A DNA stretch of 64,000 bases. Source: Crocinitomicaceae bacterium (GTDB lineage Bacteria; Bacteroidota; Bacteroidia; Flavobacteriales_D; Crocinitomicaceae). Position 1 is the stretch's first letter. Each line of letters begins with the position of its first letter. The DNA lies in contig JADJYC010000002.1 in the NCBI GenBank assembly GCA_016719925.1, forward strand, positions 62,001-126,000. Direction: 5' to 3'. Of the stretch, positions 38,743 to 48,016 are shown piece by piece. The notes under the pieces were generated by a model. The model searched no databases, was not told the origin of the DNA, and worked only from the letters and a program-made list of their open reading frames with translations. A program made the translations under genes and the position numbers.

Positions 38743-38750
38743 TACCTTTG
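38743..38750 (+). promoter_or_regulatory. -7 box upstream of the 97-residue membrane protein
   Basis: TACCTTTG is a perfect TAnnTTTG element 21 nt before the ATG at 38772. It argues against the in-frame TTG at 38748, which would lie inside the promoter. Confidence 0.55.
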
Positions 38751-38771
38751 ATCCATACTTATACCCGTCAA

Positions 38772-39065
38772 ATGCGTTTCTTTCTGATTTTTATTGTTTC
38801 TTCAGCTGCTTTGTTCGCTTTCTTTTATTTTTATTCAGCCAATATTTTTAACTGCACACTTACTGGCGAATTCGCCGAAATCAATGCTGACCTCTCGCTG
38901 AAGACAATTCTTTCAGGCGAACAATTACCCGCAGAATTAATTACTGCAAATATTCAAACGGTCAAACCAACGCTTCAGGGATATATGATATTATTTATCT
39001 GCCTGATTGGTCTTCCTTTGATGATTGCATACAGACTCACCAAAGCCAGGCCAAATGAGGCCTGA
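38772..39065 (+). CDS. Hypothetical two-helix membrane protein
   Basis: A 97-residue protein with two membrane helices (about 3-22 and 69-86) and an extracytoplasmic segment of about 45 residues containing one Cys. The start at ATG 38772 is fixed by the -7 box upstream. No family was recognised. It precedes dxs on the same strand, but dxs has its own promoter. Confidence 0.55.
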   Translation: MRFFLIFIVSSAALFAFFYFYSANIFNCTLTGEFAEINADLSLKTILSGEQLPAELITANIQTVKPTLQGYMILFICLIGLPLMIAYRLTKARPNEA

Positions 39066-39159
39066 ACGCCGGATTAATTCCTGATATTTTAACGTTTCAA
39101 ACAATCCATTGCATAAAAAAAAGTTAAACCCGCAAACACTTTAGGGGTTGAAACGTTAC

Positions 39160-39186
39160 TTGTAGCAGTAAGAATTCGTAATTTTG
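39160..39186 (+). promoter_or_regulatory. Promoter of dxs
   Basis: TTG at 39160-39162, a 16-nt spacer and TAATTTTG at 39179-39186 fit the Bacteroidota promoter form. The start codon lies 18 nt beyond. Confidence 0.55.
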
Positions 39187-39204
39187 TAACCAGAACCAGT
39201 TTCT

Positions 39205-41151
39205 ATGTCGCATTACCAGGCCGGGCCATTATTATCTCAAATTGATTTTCCAAAAGATCTCAGAGATAAAATAAATATTGATCAATTGCCTCAGGTATCT
39301 GATGAATTGAGACAATATATTATTGATGTGATTTCTGAAATTGGTAATTCACATTTTGGTGCCAGTCTTGGAGTAGTTGAACTAACCGTTGCAATTCATT
39401 ACGCTTTCAATACGCCGGATGATCAATTAATCTGGGATGTAGGACATCAGGCATATGGTCACAAAATTCTTACAGGAAGAAGAGATCGTTTTCATACCAA
39501 CAGACAAAAAGGAGGAATCAGTGGTTTTCCAAAAAGAAGTGAAAGTGAATTTGACACCTTTGGTGTAGGTCACTCTTCAACTTCCATTTCCGGAGCGCTT
39601 GGAATGGCAGCTGCGAACAAATATAAAAAAGATAATCGTCATCACATTGCTGTTATCGGTGATGGATCTATGACTGCAGGTCTTGCTTTTGAAGGTTTAA
39701 ATCACGCAGGCAGTTTACAGGATACAAACCTGCTTGTGATTTTGAATGACAACTGCATGTCCATTGATCCAAACGTAGGGGCGCTGAAAGAATATTTGAT
39801 GGATATCACCACTTCACACACATACAATAAAGTGAAAGATGAGGTGTGGAATCTGCTGGGGAAAATTTCCAAATTCGGACCCAACGCGCAAACCATTGCA
39901 TCTAAAATTTCAAATGCGTTAAAAGGTACATTGTTAAAACACAGTAATTATTTTGAATCTTTAAACTTCAGATATTTTGGACCGGTTGACGGGCATGATT
40001 CCATTGGATTAGTGAATGCACTGAATGATCTGAAAGATATTCCCGGACCAAAAATTTTGCATGTACTGACCAAAAAAGGAAAAGGCTACGCACCTGCAGA
40101 AGAAGGAAATGCAACGCAATGGCATGCACCGGGAATTTTCAACAAAGAAACCGGAGAAATTATCAAAGTAATACCAAAATCACCTCAGCCTCCAAAATAT
40201 CAGGATGTATTCGGACACACGATTGTTGAACTTGCTGAGCAGAATTCTAAAATAATGGGAATCACTCCCGCAATGCCTTCAGGATGTTCACTGAATATCA
40301 TGATGAAAGCAATGCCGGACAGAGCATTTGATGTTGGAATTGCTGAACAGCACGCGGTAACTTTTTCTGCCGGACTTGCAACGCAGGGACTTGTGCCGTT
40401 CTGCAATATTTATTCTTCTTTCATGCAGCGCGCTTATGATCAGGTTGTGCATGATGTTGCATTGCAGAATCTGAATGTTGTTTTCTGTCTTGACCGTGGC
40501 GGATTGGTTGGAGCAGACGGAGCAACGCATCATGGCGCTTATGATCTTTCATATATGAGATCGATTCCAAACATGATTGTATCAGCACCTATGAACGAGG
40601 AAGAGCTGCGCAATCTTATGTACACTGCTCAGCTTGAAAATAAAGGACCGTTTTCAATTCGTTATCCAAGAGGAAACGGAATGATGACCAACTGGAAAAC
40701 GCCATTCAAAGAAATAAAAGTTGGAACCGGAAGAAGAGTTAAAAATGGATCCGATGTCGCTTTTCTGACTATTGGAGCTATTGGAAATTATACGACCAAA
40801 GCCATTGAAATTCTTTCAGAAAAAAATATTTCAGCCGCGCATTATGATATGCGTTTTGTAAAACCGCTGGATGAATTATTGTTGCATGAAGTGTTTTCAA
40901 AATTCTCCAGAGTCATTACTGTTGAAGACGGTTGTCTGATGGGAGGTATGGGATCAGCAATTCTTGAATTTATGGCTGATCATAATTACACCGCCAAAGT
41001 TGTCAGACTGGGAATACCGGACAAGTTTATCCATCACGGAACACAAGAAGAATTGTATCAGGAATGTTTCTACGATACAGATGCCATGGTGAAGTCTGCT
41101 GAAAAACTGATGGATGGTATTATACTAAATGCTGCGTCACTGGTTGGATAA
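39205..41151 (+). CDS. dxs: 1-deoxy-D-xylulose-5-phosphate synthase
   Basis: A 648-residue thiamine-diphosphate enzyme joining pyruvate and glyceraldehyde 3-phosphate, the first step of the MEP isoprenoid pathway. The ThDP motif GDGSMTAGLAFEGLNHAG with NDNCMS, the catalytic GHQAYGHKILTGR segment and the transketolase-like EQHAVTFSAGLA and RYPRGNG motifs are all seen. The gene is intact. ispD of the same pathway is at 58.7-59.4 kb, so the window encodes two MEP enzymes. It converges with the DUF2490 gene with no spacer. Confidence 0.97.
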   Translation: MSHYQAGPLLSQIDFPKDLRDKINIDQLPQVSDELRQYIIDVISEIGNSHFGASLGVVELTVAIHYAFNTPDDQLIWDVGHQAYGHKILTGRRDRFHTNRQKGGISGFPKRSESEFDTFGVGHSSTSISGALGMAAANKYKKDNRHHIAVIGDGSMTAGLAFEGLNHAGSLQDTNLLVILNDNCMSIDPNVGALKEYLMDITTSHTYNKVKDEVWNLLGKISKFGPNAQTIASKISNALKGTLLKHSNYFESLNFRYFGPVDGHDSIGLVNALNDLKDIPGPKILHVLTKKGKGYAPAEEGNATQWHAPGIFNKETGEIIKVIPKSPQPPKYQDVFGHTIVELAEQNSKIMGITPAMPSGCSLNIMMKAMPDRAFDVGIAEQHAVTFSAGLATQGLVPFCNIYSSFMQRAYDQVVHDVALQNLNVVFCLDRGGLVGADGATHHGAYDLSYMRSIPNMIVSAPMNEEELRNLMYTAQLENKGPFSIRYPRGNGMMTNWKTPFKEIKVGTGRRVKNGSDVAFLTIGAIGNYTTKAIEILSEKNISAAHYDMRFVKPLDELLLHEVFSKFSRVITVEDGCLMGGMGSAILEFMADHNYTAKVVRLGIPDKFIHHGTQEELYQECFYDTDAMVKSAEKLMDGIILNAASLVG

Positions 41152-41967
41152 TTACATCTGTATTGTTCCGCTTTCATTTTTCCGGAACAGATTTTTTCTG
41201 AAAATATTTGCCAGAATAATATCTGCACTGATATAATGAACCATGTCATTCTGAAGGATATTATTCATGTATCCAATGTCAAGAGTTACCGGCATTTGTC
41301 TGAATTTATAAGAAAGAAAAAAACACAATCTTGATTCCCGGTACCGAAACTCATTCCATGAAGCAGTGGACCAAAAATGACTGATTGAGAAAAGTGGTTC
41401 TGCGCTGAAAATAAATCTGAGATTTTTTTTATCTGTAAGATTAATTGAAAGCTGTGTTCTTAATCTCAAACGGAACTGAAAATCTTCATTCCAGAAATTG
41501 AAATCCGGATTATAAAATGTTCTGAAATCAGAGCGCAAAGTATTTACCATTTTCAATCTGTCAAAACGAACCACGTTAGAAAATCGGGCATATAATCTAA
41601 ATTCGCTTTTGTATCCGGGAACAGAACTTTCATACGGCGGATCATCTTCATATTCATACTGGACGCGGTAACTCAAAGCACATGAATACTGCCAGTTTTT
41701 GTGAAACTGATGGTAAAATTCAGAATTAAGAATTAACATCGCAGGTGAATGAAAAATATTTTGATTCTCAGGTGTACTCATAGAAGCAAAACCGGAATAA
41801 AACAAGATCTGCTTTTTATCCAGAGAATCCAGATTTTGTCTAAGCCCTAAAGCAAACCAGCCGGCAATTTCTGATTCTCCAAGGCCGGGCGGGTTGATTT
41901 GTGCAAAACCCATGTATCCTTTACCGGAAAGAAAAAAAATTAAAATAAGAACTGCTACTATTTTCAC
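41152..41967 (-). CDS. DUF2490 family outer-membrane protein
   Basis: A 271-residue protein with a signal peptide (LILIFFLSGKGYMGFAQ) and a beta-barrel-like mature region with alternating aromatic strands (EFRLYARFSNVVRFD, FQFRLRLRTQLSINL), matching DUF2490. The role of the family is unknown. It lies 59 bp downstream of the Na/Pi symporter on the same strand and may be co-transcribed with it. Confidence 0.75.
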   Translation of the reverse strand: MKIVAVLILIFFLSGKGYMGFAQINPPGLGESEIAGWFALGLRQNLDSLDKKQILFYSGFASMSTPENQNIFHSPAMLILNSEFYHQFHKNWQYSCALSYRVQYEYEDDPPYESSVPGYKSEFRLYARFSNVVRFDRLKMVNTLRSDFRTFYNPDFNFWNEDFQFRLRLRTQLSINLTDKKNLRFIFSAEPLFSISHFWSTASWNEFRYRESRLCFFLSYKFRQMPVTLDIGYMNNILQNDMVHYISADIILANIFRKNLFRKNESGTIQM

Positions 41968-42026
41968 GGAATCCAGGCTTTTTCAAATTGACTGCAAATA
42001 TAATTGCAACATACAATCTGAACAAA

Positions 42027-43826
42027 TCACATTTTACCCGCTGCTGCTTCAGAAACATTGATGATATGATCACCGATTTTTTCCATGGAAGAAAATAAAT
42101 CACTGTAGATCATTCCGCTTTTGACATTGTACTCTTGTTTTTCAACATTTTCCAGATGCTGCGAACGTAATTCGTTTCTGCGCTGATTTATTTTGTTTTC
42201 GCAGTCAATGGCTTTTGCTAAATCCGCTTTCAGAAATTCCTTTTCAAGATTTTCATTCATGACAGCAAAAGCTTCATCAATTAAATCGAACATGCTGATC
42301 AGGTTGTTTCTCTGATCAGGAGTAAACCAGATGCGGTCAGTGTCTTTGCGTTCAACTGATTTTGACATCTGAAAAAATATGTCTCCAATACGTTCAAGAT
42401 CGTTATTAATACTAAGCATTGCCCTTACATGTCTGGAAGACAAATCAGACAAATCTTCTTCAGATATTTTACTCAGGTAATTTCCAATTTCAATTTCAAT
42501 CCGGTCGGTGATCGTTTCGTATTTTTCAATTTTTTGAAGTAACATCTGTTTTTCCTTTGGATCACTTTCTGATAAAAGTTTTCTGGTAAAATCAGACATG
42601 CGTGAAGCAATGTTTCCGTATTTGGCAACTTCCTTTTGCGCTTCCAATATTCCCAGCTCAGGTGTGGTCATTACACCAGTCTGAATATATTCAAGGTGAA
42701 ATTCGTCTGCTTCATTTTTGTGTCTTACTAATCTGGATGAAAGTTTTATAATAGGATCAGTAAACCATACCAGCAAAAGCATATTTATAATATTGAAAGA
42801 AGAATGCAATGCAGACAGTGCAATGATTCGGCCTTTAGGATCAGCAAAAGGATCGTCCCAGTCAGTTGACTGAATCATTACAAACTCTATACCTTTTAAA
42901 AACCAGGAAAAAATAAATAACATCCAGATCACCCCAATCAAATTGAAAAGAAAGTGTGTCCGGGCCGCTCTTTTAGCTTCATTATTTGCAACGAGTGCGG
43001 CAAGATTTGCAGTAATTGTTGTGCCTATATTCTGACCCAATACCATTGCGGCAGCCATTTCAAAAGATATATATCCCTGATTACATAATACCAGCGTTAC
43101 GGCCATAGCAGCACTCGATGATTGGATAATCATAGTAACAACAGTTCCGATAAAAACACCAATCAGCACAAACTGAATTCCGTCACCTGACCAGGAGTGT
43201 ATCAGTTCAAGTATATAAGGTTGTTTTGTAAGATCAGGAACACTTGATCTTAAAAATTCCAGTCCAAGAAAAAGCAATGCAAATCCGATTATAAATTCAC
43301 CGGCTGATTTTCTGAAACTTTTTGATGAGAATAAAAACGGAACTGCAATTGCAATTAACGGAAGAGAAAATGAACTCACACTGAAATTGCCAAATCCGAA
43401 AATAACGATGAGCCAGCTGGTAATAGTTGTGCCGATATTTGCACCCATGATGACACCAAAAGCCTGACGGAGATTGAGTAATCCGGCATTCACAAAACTA
43501 ACAACCATAACCGTTGTGGCGCTGGAAGACTGTATAATTGATGTGGTAATAAACCCGGTTGAAATTCCTCTGAAGGGATTTGCGGTCATTGAATTCAGAA
43601 TAACACGCATTCGTTGTCCGGCTGCTTTCTGAACACCCTCACTCATCACTTTCATTCCATAAAGGAATAGTCCAAGTGAACCCAGAAAAATCAGAAAACT
43701 CAAAATAGACCAGCTGTCTGAAACTGATTCAACCCTTACCAAATCATTTGAATCAGGTGAACCGAATAAAATTTGGACACTTCCCAAAATCAGAAAAACA
43801 CAAACCAGAAGGCCTTTTAATTTCAT
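42027..43826 (-). CDS. Na+/phosphate symporter with PhoU-like domain
   Basis: A 599-residue NptA/YjbB-type transporter. Two inverted repeats carry the QSSSATTVM and QSSSAAMAV motifs (about residues 99 and 237) and the paired GANIGTTIT and GQNIGTTIT motifs. The C-terminal about 200 residues form a PhoU-like helical domain (DLERIGDIFFQM, MEKIGDHIINV). A hydrophobic signal-like N-terminus precedes the core. It takes up inorganic phosphate with Na+. It diverges from an OprO/P-type porin across a 284-bp region with phased GTTAA repeats, consistent with shared phosphate control. Confidence 0.9.
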   Translation of the reverse strand: MKLKGLLVCVFLILGSVQILFGSPDSNDLVRVESVSDSWSILSFLIFLGSLGLFLYGMKVMSEGVQKAAGQRMRVILNSMTANPFRGISTGFITTSIIQSSSATTVMVVSFVNAGLLNLRQAFGVIMGANIGTTITSWLIVIFGFGNFSVSSFSLPLIAIAVPFLFSSKSFRKSAGEFIIGFALLFLGLEFLRSSVPDLTKQPYILELIHSWSGDGIQFVLIGVFIGTVVTMIIQSSSAAMAVTLVLCNQGYISFEMAAAMVLGQNIGTTITANLAALVANNEAKRAARTHFLFNLIGVIWMLFIFSWFLKGIEFVMIQSTDWDDPFADPKGRIIALSALHSSFNIINMLLLVWFTDPIIKLSSRLVRHKNEADEFHLEYIQTGVMTTPELGILEAQKEVAKYGNIASRMSDFTRKLLSESDPKEKQMLLQKIEKYETITDRIEIEIGNYLSKISEEDLSDLSSRHVRAMLSINNDLERIGDIFFQMSKSVERKDTDRIWFTPDQRNNLISMFDLIDEAFAVMNENLEKEFLKADLAKAIDCENKINQRRNELRSQHLENVEKQEYNVKSGMIYSDLFSSMEKIGDHIINVSEAAAGKM

Positions 43827-43883
43827 TGAACGTTGATTATAATAAAGGTATTTTATCTATACGGTGAATTCTGAAAATCCAAT

Positions 43884-43900
43884 GTTAAGGTTAGGTTAAG
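43884..43900. promoter_or_regulatory. Candidate response-regulator site: phased GTTAAG repeat
   Basis: GTTAAG at 43884-43889 and again at 43895-43900 are exactly 11 bp apart, the spacing used by OmpR/PhoB-type dimers. It lies between the divergent Na/Pi symporter and porin genes. Similar phased words precede the beta-helix lipoprotein and TonB receptor. The rest of the 43827-44110 gap is AT-rich without other clear signals. Confidence 0.4.
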
Positions 43901-44110
43901 AAAATCTGTCACGTGAATGGAAAATATAAGTCAGGAAACCAGACAATAACCAAAGAGCAAGTATGTAAAAACCAACAAACAAAAGGTTTTACAGGTTCTG
44001 AACCGTCAAATTAGCATTAATTCAATATTAATTTAAGTTTATGTTTGACCGTCATATATTAATTATATGTTATTCATGTCTGAATTTTGTGCCAGAAATT
44101 TAAAATCCAA

Positions 44111-45367
44111 ATGACAAAAAATTCAACCTACGGAAAAACATTTTTTAAAATGTATCTGAACTTTTCAGTTGTTTTATTTTTAATGCTGTATATGGTTGCG
44201 GGTAGTTCAGCACAAAACCCTATTCAGGTATACACTAAAAAAGAAAGAGGAATTGAATTTGTTGCAAAGGATTCCATATTCTCAACGCAATTTCAGTTCA
44301 GAATGCAAAATCGTTTGGGTTACGAATCAGTTTCAATAGATGATTTCACTCCTGAATCATTTGAATTCAGAGTACGAAGATTGCGTTTAAGAATGAAAGG
44401 ATTTATTTACAATCCCAAATGGACATATCACATTCAGCTTTCTTTTTCAAGGGGAGACATGGATTGGGAAAGCACCAAATCATCTGCTTATAATACAAGT
44501 GTCAACATAATCCGTGATGCAATAATTTCTTATCAGTTCACGCCTTCGTTCAGCATGACAGTTGGACAAACAAAACTGCCTGGTAACCGTCAGCGTGTTG
44601 TTTCATCGGGTGATCAGCAATTTGTTGACAGATCCATTGTGAATTCTACTTTTACGTTAGACCGTGATTGCGGAATTTTTCTGAATTATGAAAAAAAATA
44701 TTTCCGTCTGAAGGGTGCAATAACTACAGGTGAAGGACGGAACGTGATAAAATCAGATGAAGGATTGTCTTATACAGCCAGACTGGAGATTCTTCCTTTT
44801 GGCAAATTTACCGGCAACAATGATTACGTAGAGGGAGATCTGGCCAGAGAAGAAAAACCTAAACTGTCTATCGCCGGTTCATATAATTTTAATCATCTTG
44901 CCGTTAGATCGGCCGGACAATTAGGAACAGATTTGTATGCTCCGGTGAACATACAGAATTTACACCTGGATGTATTATTCAAATACAAAGGATTTGCTTT
45001 CTACAACGAATTTTGTGAGCGTATAGCAGATGAACCTGTTACGTTTAATGCTGACACATCCAAATTCAACACCGTCTATGTTGGTTTTGGAAGTCTTACT
45101 CAGATCAGTTATTTGTTTAAAAGCAATTGGGAAATAGCTGCACGTTATGCATTTATTGCGCCGTTCAAAAATGTTTATGATAATCCGACATTCAGCAACA
45201 TTAATCTCATTCGTGAAAATCACATTCACCTTGGTGTAACCAGATACATTGTCGGACATCGTTTAAAGGTACAGGCAAATATCACCTACAACACAAAATA
45301 TAATGTGCAGACAGTAACCTCAGCTTCAAAACTTGGGGGGTACTTTCAGATCGAATTAGGAATATAA
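44111..45367 (+). CDS. Phosphate-selective porin O/P family protein
   Basis: A 418-residue outer-membrane porin with a long signal region (LFLMLYMVAGSSAQ) and a 16-stranded barrel. It shows the family features EFRVRRLRLRMKGFIYNPKW (about residue 85) and FTPSFSMTVGQTKLPGNRQR (about 145). OprO/OprP channels pass phosphate or polyphosphate; here the neighbours (Na/Pi symporter, PhoB-like regulators) support that. Start chosen at ATG 44111, since codons before it have no promoter room; an ATG at 44150 is an alternative. Confidence 0.85.
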   Translation: MTKNSTYGKTFFKMYLNFSVVLFLMLYMVAGSSAQNPIQVYTKKERGIEFVAKDSIFSTQFQFRMQNRLGYESVSIDDFTPESFEFRVRRLRLRMKGFIYNPKWTYHIQLSFSRGDMDWESTKSSAYNTSVNIIRDAIISYQFTPSFSMTVGQTKLPGNRQRVVSSGDQQFVDRSIVNSTFTLDRDCGIFLNYEKKYFRLKGAITTGEGRNVIKSDEGLSYTARLEILPFGKFTGNNDYVEGDLAREEKPKLSIAGSYNFNHLAVRSAGQLGTDLYAPVNIQNLHLDVLFKYKGFAFYNEFCERIADEPVTFNADTSKFNTVYVGFGSLTQISYLFKSNWEIAARYAFIAPFKNVYDNPTFSNINLIRENHIHLGVTRYIVGHRLKVQANITYNTKYNVQTVTSASKLGGYFQIELGI

Positions 45368-45434
45368 AACACTGATTTTCTGGCAAGAACGACCTGTCCT
45401 GATTTATTAGTAAATTCGCACAAAACAAGTGCAA

Positions 45435-46115
45435 ATGAGCAACAAGGTGCTGATAATAGACGATGAGTCCGACATCCGGTTGCTGTTGCGCTATAATCTA
45501 GAAAAAGAAGGTTATCTTGTTCTTGATGCAGACAATGGAGAAAAAGGAATTGAATTAGCCAGACAAAACAGCCCCGATTTAATTCTTCTCGATGTGATGA
45601 TGCCCGTGATGGATGGAATCGAAACATGCGAGCGGCTTCGTAAAATCCCTGAACTTTCTTCCACCATGATTTGTTTTCTGACTGCCCGCGCAGAAGATTA
45701 TTCTCAGATTGCAGGACTTGATGCCGGTGCTGATGATTATATCACAAAACCAATCAAACCAAAATTACTGATCAGCAGAATTTCAGCTTTGCTAAGAAGA
45801 AAAGAAAAAGGAAGTTCAACGGTTCCGGTAGTTACCGGTACATCACACTCCATTGAAATTGACAAGGAAAAATATCTTGTAATAAAAGATGGAAAACCAT
45901 TTACGCTTCCGCGCAAAGAATTTGAACTGCTTGCATTGCTGATGTCAAAACCTGAAAAAGTTTTTCTGCGTGATGTTATTATGTCAGCCGTTTGGGGAAA
46001 TGAAGTCATTGTAGGTGACAGAACAATCGATGTACACATCCGGAAATTGCGTGAAAAATTAGGCGAAAATCACATCATCACTGTTAAGGGCGTGGGATAT
46101 AAATTTGAATATTGA
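45435..46115 (+). CDS. PhoB-like response regulator (OmpR family), no adjacent kinase
   Basis: A 226-residue regulator: receiver domain (VLIIDDESD, phospho-Asp in LILLDVMMPVMDG, Lys in YITKPI) and a C-terminal winged helix (PRKEFELLALLMSKPEKVF, GDRTIDVHIRKLREKLG). It follows the porin by 67 bp and is likely co-transcribed. No histidine kinase gene is present in the window. A paralogue lies at 51.1-51.8 kb with the same AEDYSQ/GEDYSQ insertion after the receiver Ser/Thr. The porin and symporter neighbours suggest control of phosphate genes. Confidence 0.9.
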   Translation: MSNKVLIIDDESDIRLLLRYNLEKEGYLVLDADNGEKGIELARQNSPDLILLDVMMPVMDGIETCERLRKIPELSSTMICFLTARAEDYSQIAGLDAGADDYITKPIKPKLLISRISALLRRKEKGSSTVPVVTGTSHSIEIDKEKYLVIKDGKPFTLPRKEFELLALLMSKPEKVFLRDVIMSAVWGNEVIVGDRTIDVHIRKLREKLGENHIITVKGVGYKFEY

Positions 46116-46120
46116 TTCCA

Positions 46121-46330
46121 ATCCCGAAGGGGACGAGCTCGCCTCGTCCAAGGATTAATCACACAAAAAAAATTAGAATCACAATCCCGAAGGGGACGAG
46201 CTCGTCTCGTCCCACGATTAATCACACACAAAAGAAAATTTGAATCACGAACGAAGGGGATGAGCTCGCCTCATCCCACGATTAATCAAGATAATATTAA
46301 AGTCAAAGAGGGACGGGGTAAACCCGTCCC
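46121..46330. repeat. Palindromic repeats with a compensatory base change
   Basis: Three units of about 63-64 bp each contain a hairpin: GGACGAG/CTCGTCC (46131-46149 and 46194-46212) and GGATGAG/CTCATCC (46258-46276). The third has changed both arms so pairing is kept. Each is preceded by CGAAGG and followed by GATTAATCA. A fourth hairpin, GGGACGGG/CCCGTCCC, lies at 46310-46330, and a further CCCGTCCC arm follows at about 46344-46351. These are REP-like elements by form; no RAYT transposase gene is nearby. No coding frame is supported in 46116-46474. Confidence 0.85.
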
Positions 46331-46360
46331 AGACAAAGTTGAACCCGTCCCAGACAAAAA

Positions 46361-46388
46361 AAAGAGGCTCCGTTTCCGAAACCTCTTT
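46361..46388 (+). terminator. Probable terminator after the first response regulator
   Basis: AAAGAGG and CCTCTTT form a 7-bp stem flanked by A and T runs, downstream of the palindromic repeats. It could end the regulator transcript. Confidence 0.5.
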
Positions 46389-46474
46389 CTCACGAAAGTA
46401 TTTTATTTAACTTTTGAAGCCTGAGCGGTAATTAATCATTATCCGCTGCAGGATCAACTGGTTTTGTTATGATC

Positions 46475-47820
46475 TTATAAAGCTCTTGTCCAGCCGGTAG
46501 TCCAGTTGCTTGATGACTGAACAGCACCGATGAAATTTCCGGCAGAGAACCAGCTTCCTAAAGTTGTTGGATCAAATGCACCTGTTGATGAAGTTCCTAC
46601 AAATCCGCTCAGGAAAGTTACCAGTGAACCGTCTGTTGCAGTCTGATTATTGTAAGCAACCTGATCAAACATATTTGTTACGGTTGTATCGTTGGTTGTT
46701 GAAGCAGTAAATTTGAAAGGTGATACGTTGTCAATGATTGAGTTTTTGAAATTCAATGACTGAGCATTCATGTTTCCGATAGTTACATTGTGTTCAACCT
46801 GACATCCTCTTTTTGGAAATCCGGTAACAACACAGTTGTAAATATTTCCTTTCATTCCCTGACGTAATTTCAATCCCTGATTCAATCCATCTCCGTCTTC
46901 AACACCAACCAAAGTAAGATTTGAAATTGTTGGATTAGTGTATGGCATTGCGGTATTATCAGACTCGTTGTTATCACCTTCAATTCCGCGGTCACCTCCG
47001 TCTGTGTTCTGAATTACAACCCAGAATTGTCCGTTACCCACCCATCCGTTTGTGAAGTCAAAAGAGTCATCCTGATTTCCTGAAGAAACTGCATATTTCA
47101 AACTTGCTGTTCCGCCAAAAAATTCAAATCCATCATCAGAACCTCTGTACGCCTGTAAATATTCCAGTGTAGTTCCTGAACCAACTCCGTTAAAAGAGAA
47201 ACCATTCAGTTCATTATCAGTTCCAAGAATTTTTCCGGCAAATTCAACACGTACATATTTTAAAGTACCTGAATTGTCAGCTGCATCTGTACCACCGTAA
47301 GTTCCGGTTCCACCTTCACCTTCAGCTGTAGTTCCGTTGTTAAGCGGAGCGTATCCGTTAATAATAATTCCACCCCAGTCACCAGGAGCAGGACTATCTT
47401 TTACCGGCGTAAAAATAATCGGAGCAGAAGCGGTTCCAACTGCGTTGATATTTCCTCCCTGAGCAATTGAAAGGAAAGGTGTAGTTCCGTCATTTGCAGC
47501 ATAAACTGTCGTACCTGCTTCAATGGTCAACGTAGCACCATTATCAACAAAAGTTCCCCTGAAAGCATCCAGAGCGCATCTGCAGTTAAAGTCTGATCAG
47601 ATGTAATATGTGAAGGAAGCTGACGGTAAGTTTGTCCGTTATAAACTACTTCAGTATACCAATATGTTGCCGGATCATATGTACATGAACCATCATCCTT
47701 TTTGGCTTTTTCTTCATAATTGTTAGCAGCAGGATCCGTACATCCTTTTCTGTTACATGAAGGCATCACTGCAAGTAATCCACCGGCAAGAACCATCATT
47801 CCAAGAGTTGTTTTTTTCAT
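46475..47820 (-). CDS. Right-handed beta-helix lipoprotein with GCTDP motif; one frameshift
   Basis: Repaired, about 448 residues: lipoprotein signal (VLAGGLLAVMPSC), a short GCTDPAANNYEEKAKKDDGS calcium-type motif, then beta-helix repeats such as GDWGGIIINGYAPLN, TLKYVRVEFAG and SLKYAVSSGNQDDSF. A missing C in CCCC (47556-47559, plus strand) breaks the frame; restored, SGGTFVDNGATLTIEAGTT is continuous. Such proteins are usually paired with a large TonB receptor in Bacteroidota, as here. Phased GTTAT repeats lie upstream. Ligand unknown; phosphate-containing substrates are an inference from location. Confidence 0.75.
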
Positions 47821-47890
47821 ATTTATTTCTTTTTATTTTTTCTTCTTTGATTAACTGACACAAAGATCAGGACAAAGCAGCCGCGGGCTA

Positions 47891-47917
47891 TTTATGGAAC
47901 AGTTATGACTGTGTTAT
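47891..47917. promoter_or_regulatory. Candidate response-regulator site: three phased (G)TTAT repeats
   Basis: TTTAT at 47891-47895, GTTAT at 47902-47906 and GTTAT at 47913-47917 lie with an exact 11-bp period about 75-95 bp before the beta-helix lipoprotein start. The spacing and core match the phased repeats near the porin and TonB genes. It is a candidate site for the PhoB-like regulators. Confidence 0.4.
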
Positions 47918-47969
47918 CATTTCATTAATGGCTGTTTGCAATTTCATAACATGCGCATGAGGAAATAAA

Positions 47970-47999
47970 AAACCGGCAGATCCTTTGACCAGCCGGTTT
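47970..47999 (-). terminator. Intrinsic terminator after the TonB receptor
   Basis: An 8-bp stem AAACCGGC/GCCGGTTT with a minus-strand T-run lies just past the receptor stop, so the lipoprotein gene beyond has its own promoter. Confidence 0.8.
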
Positions 48000-48016
48000 A
48001 AAAACTGAATGAATTA

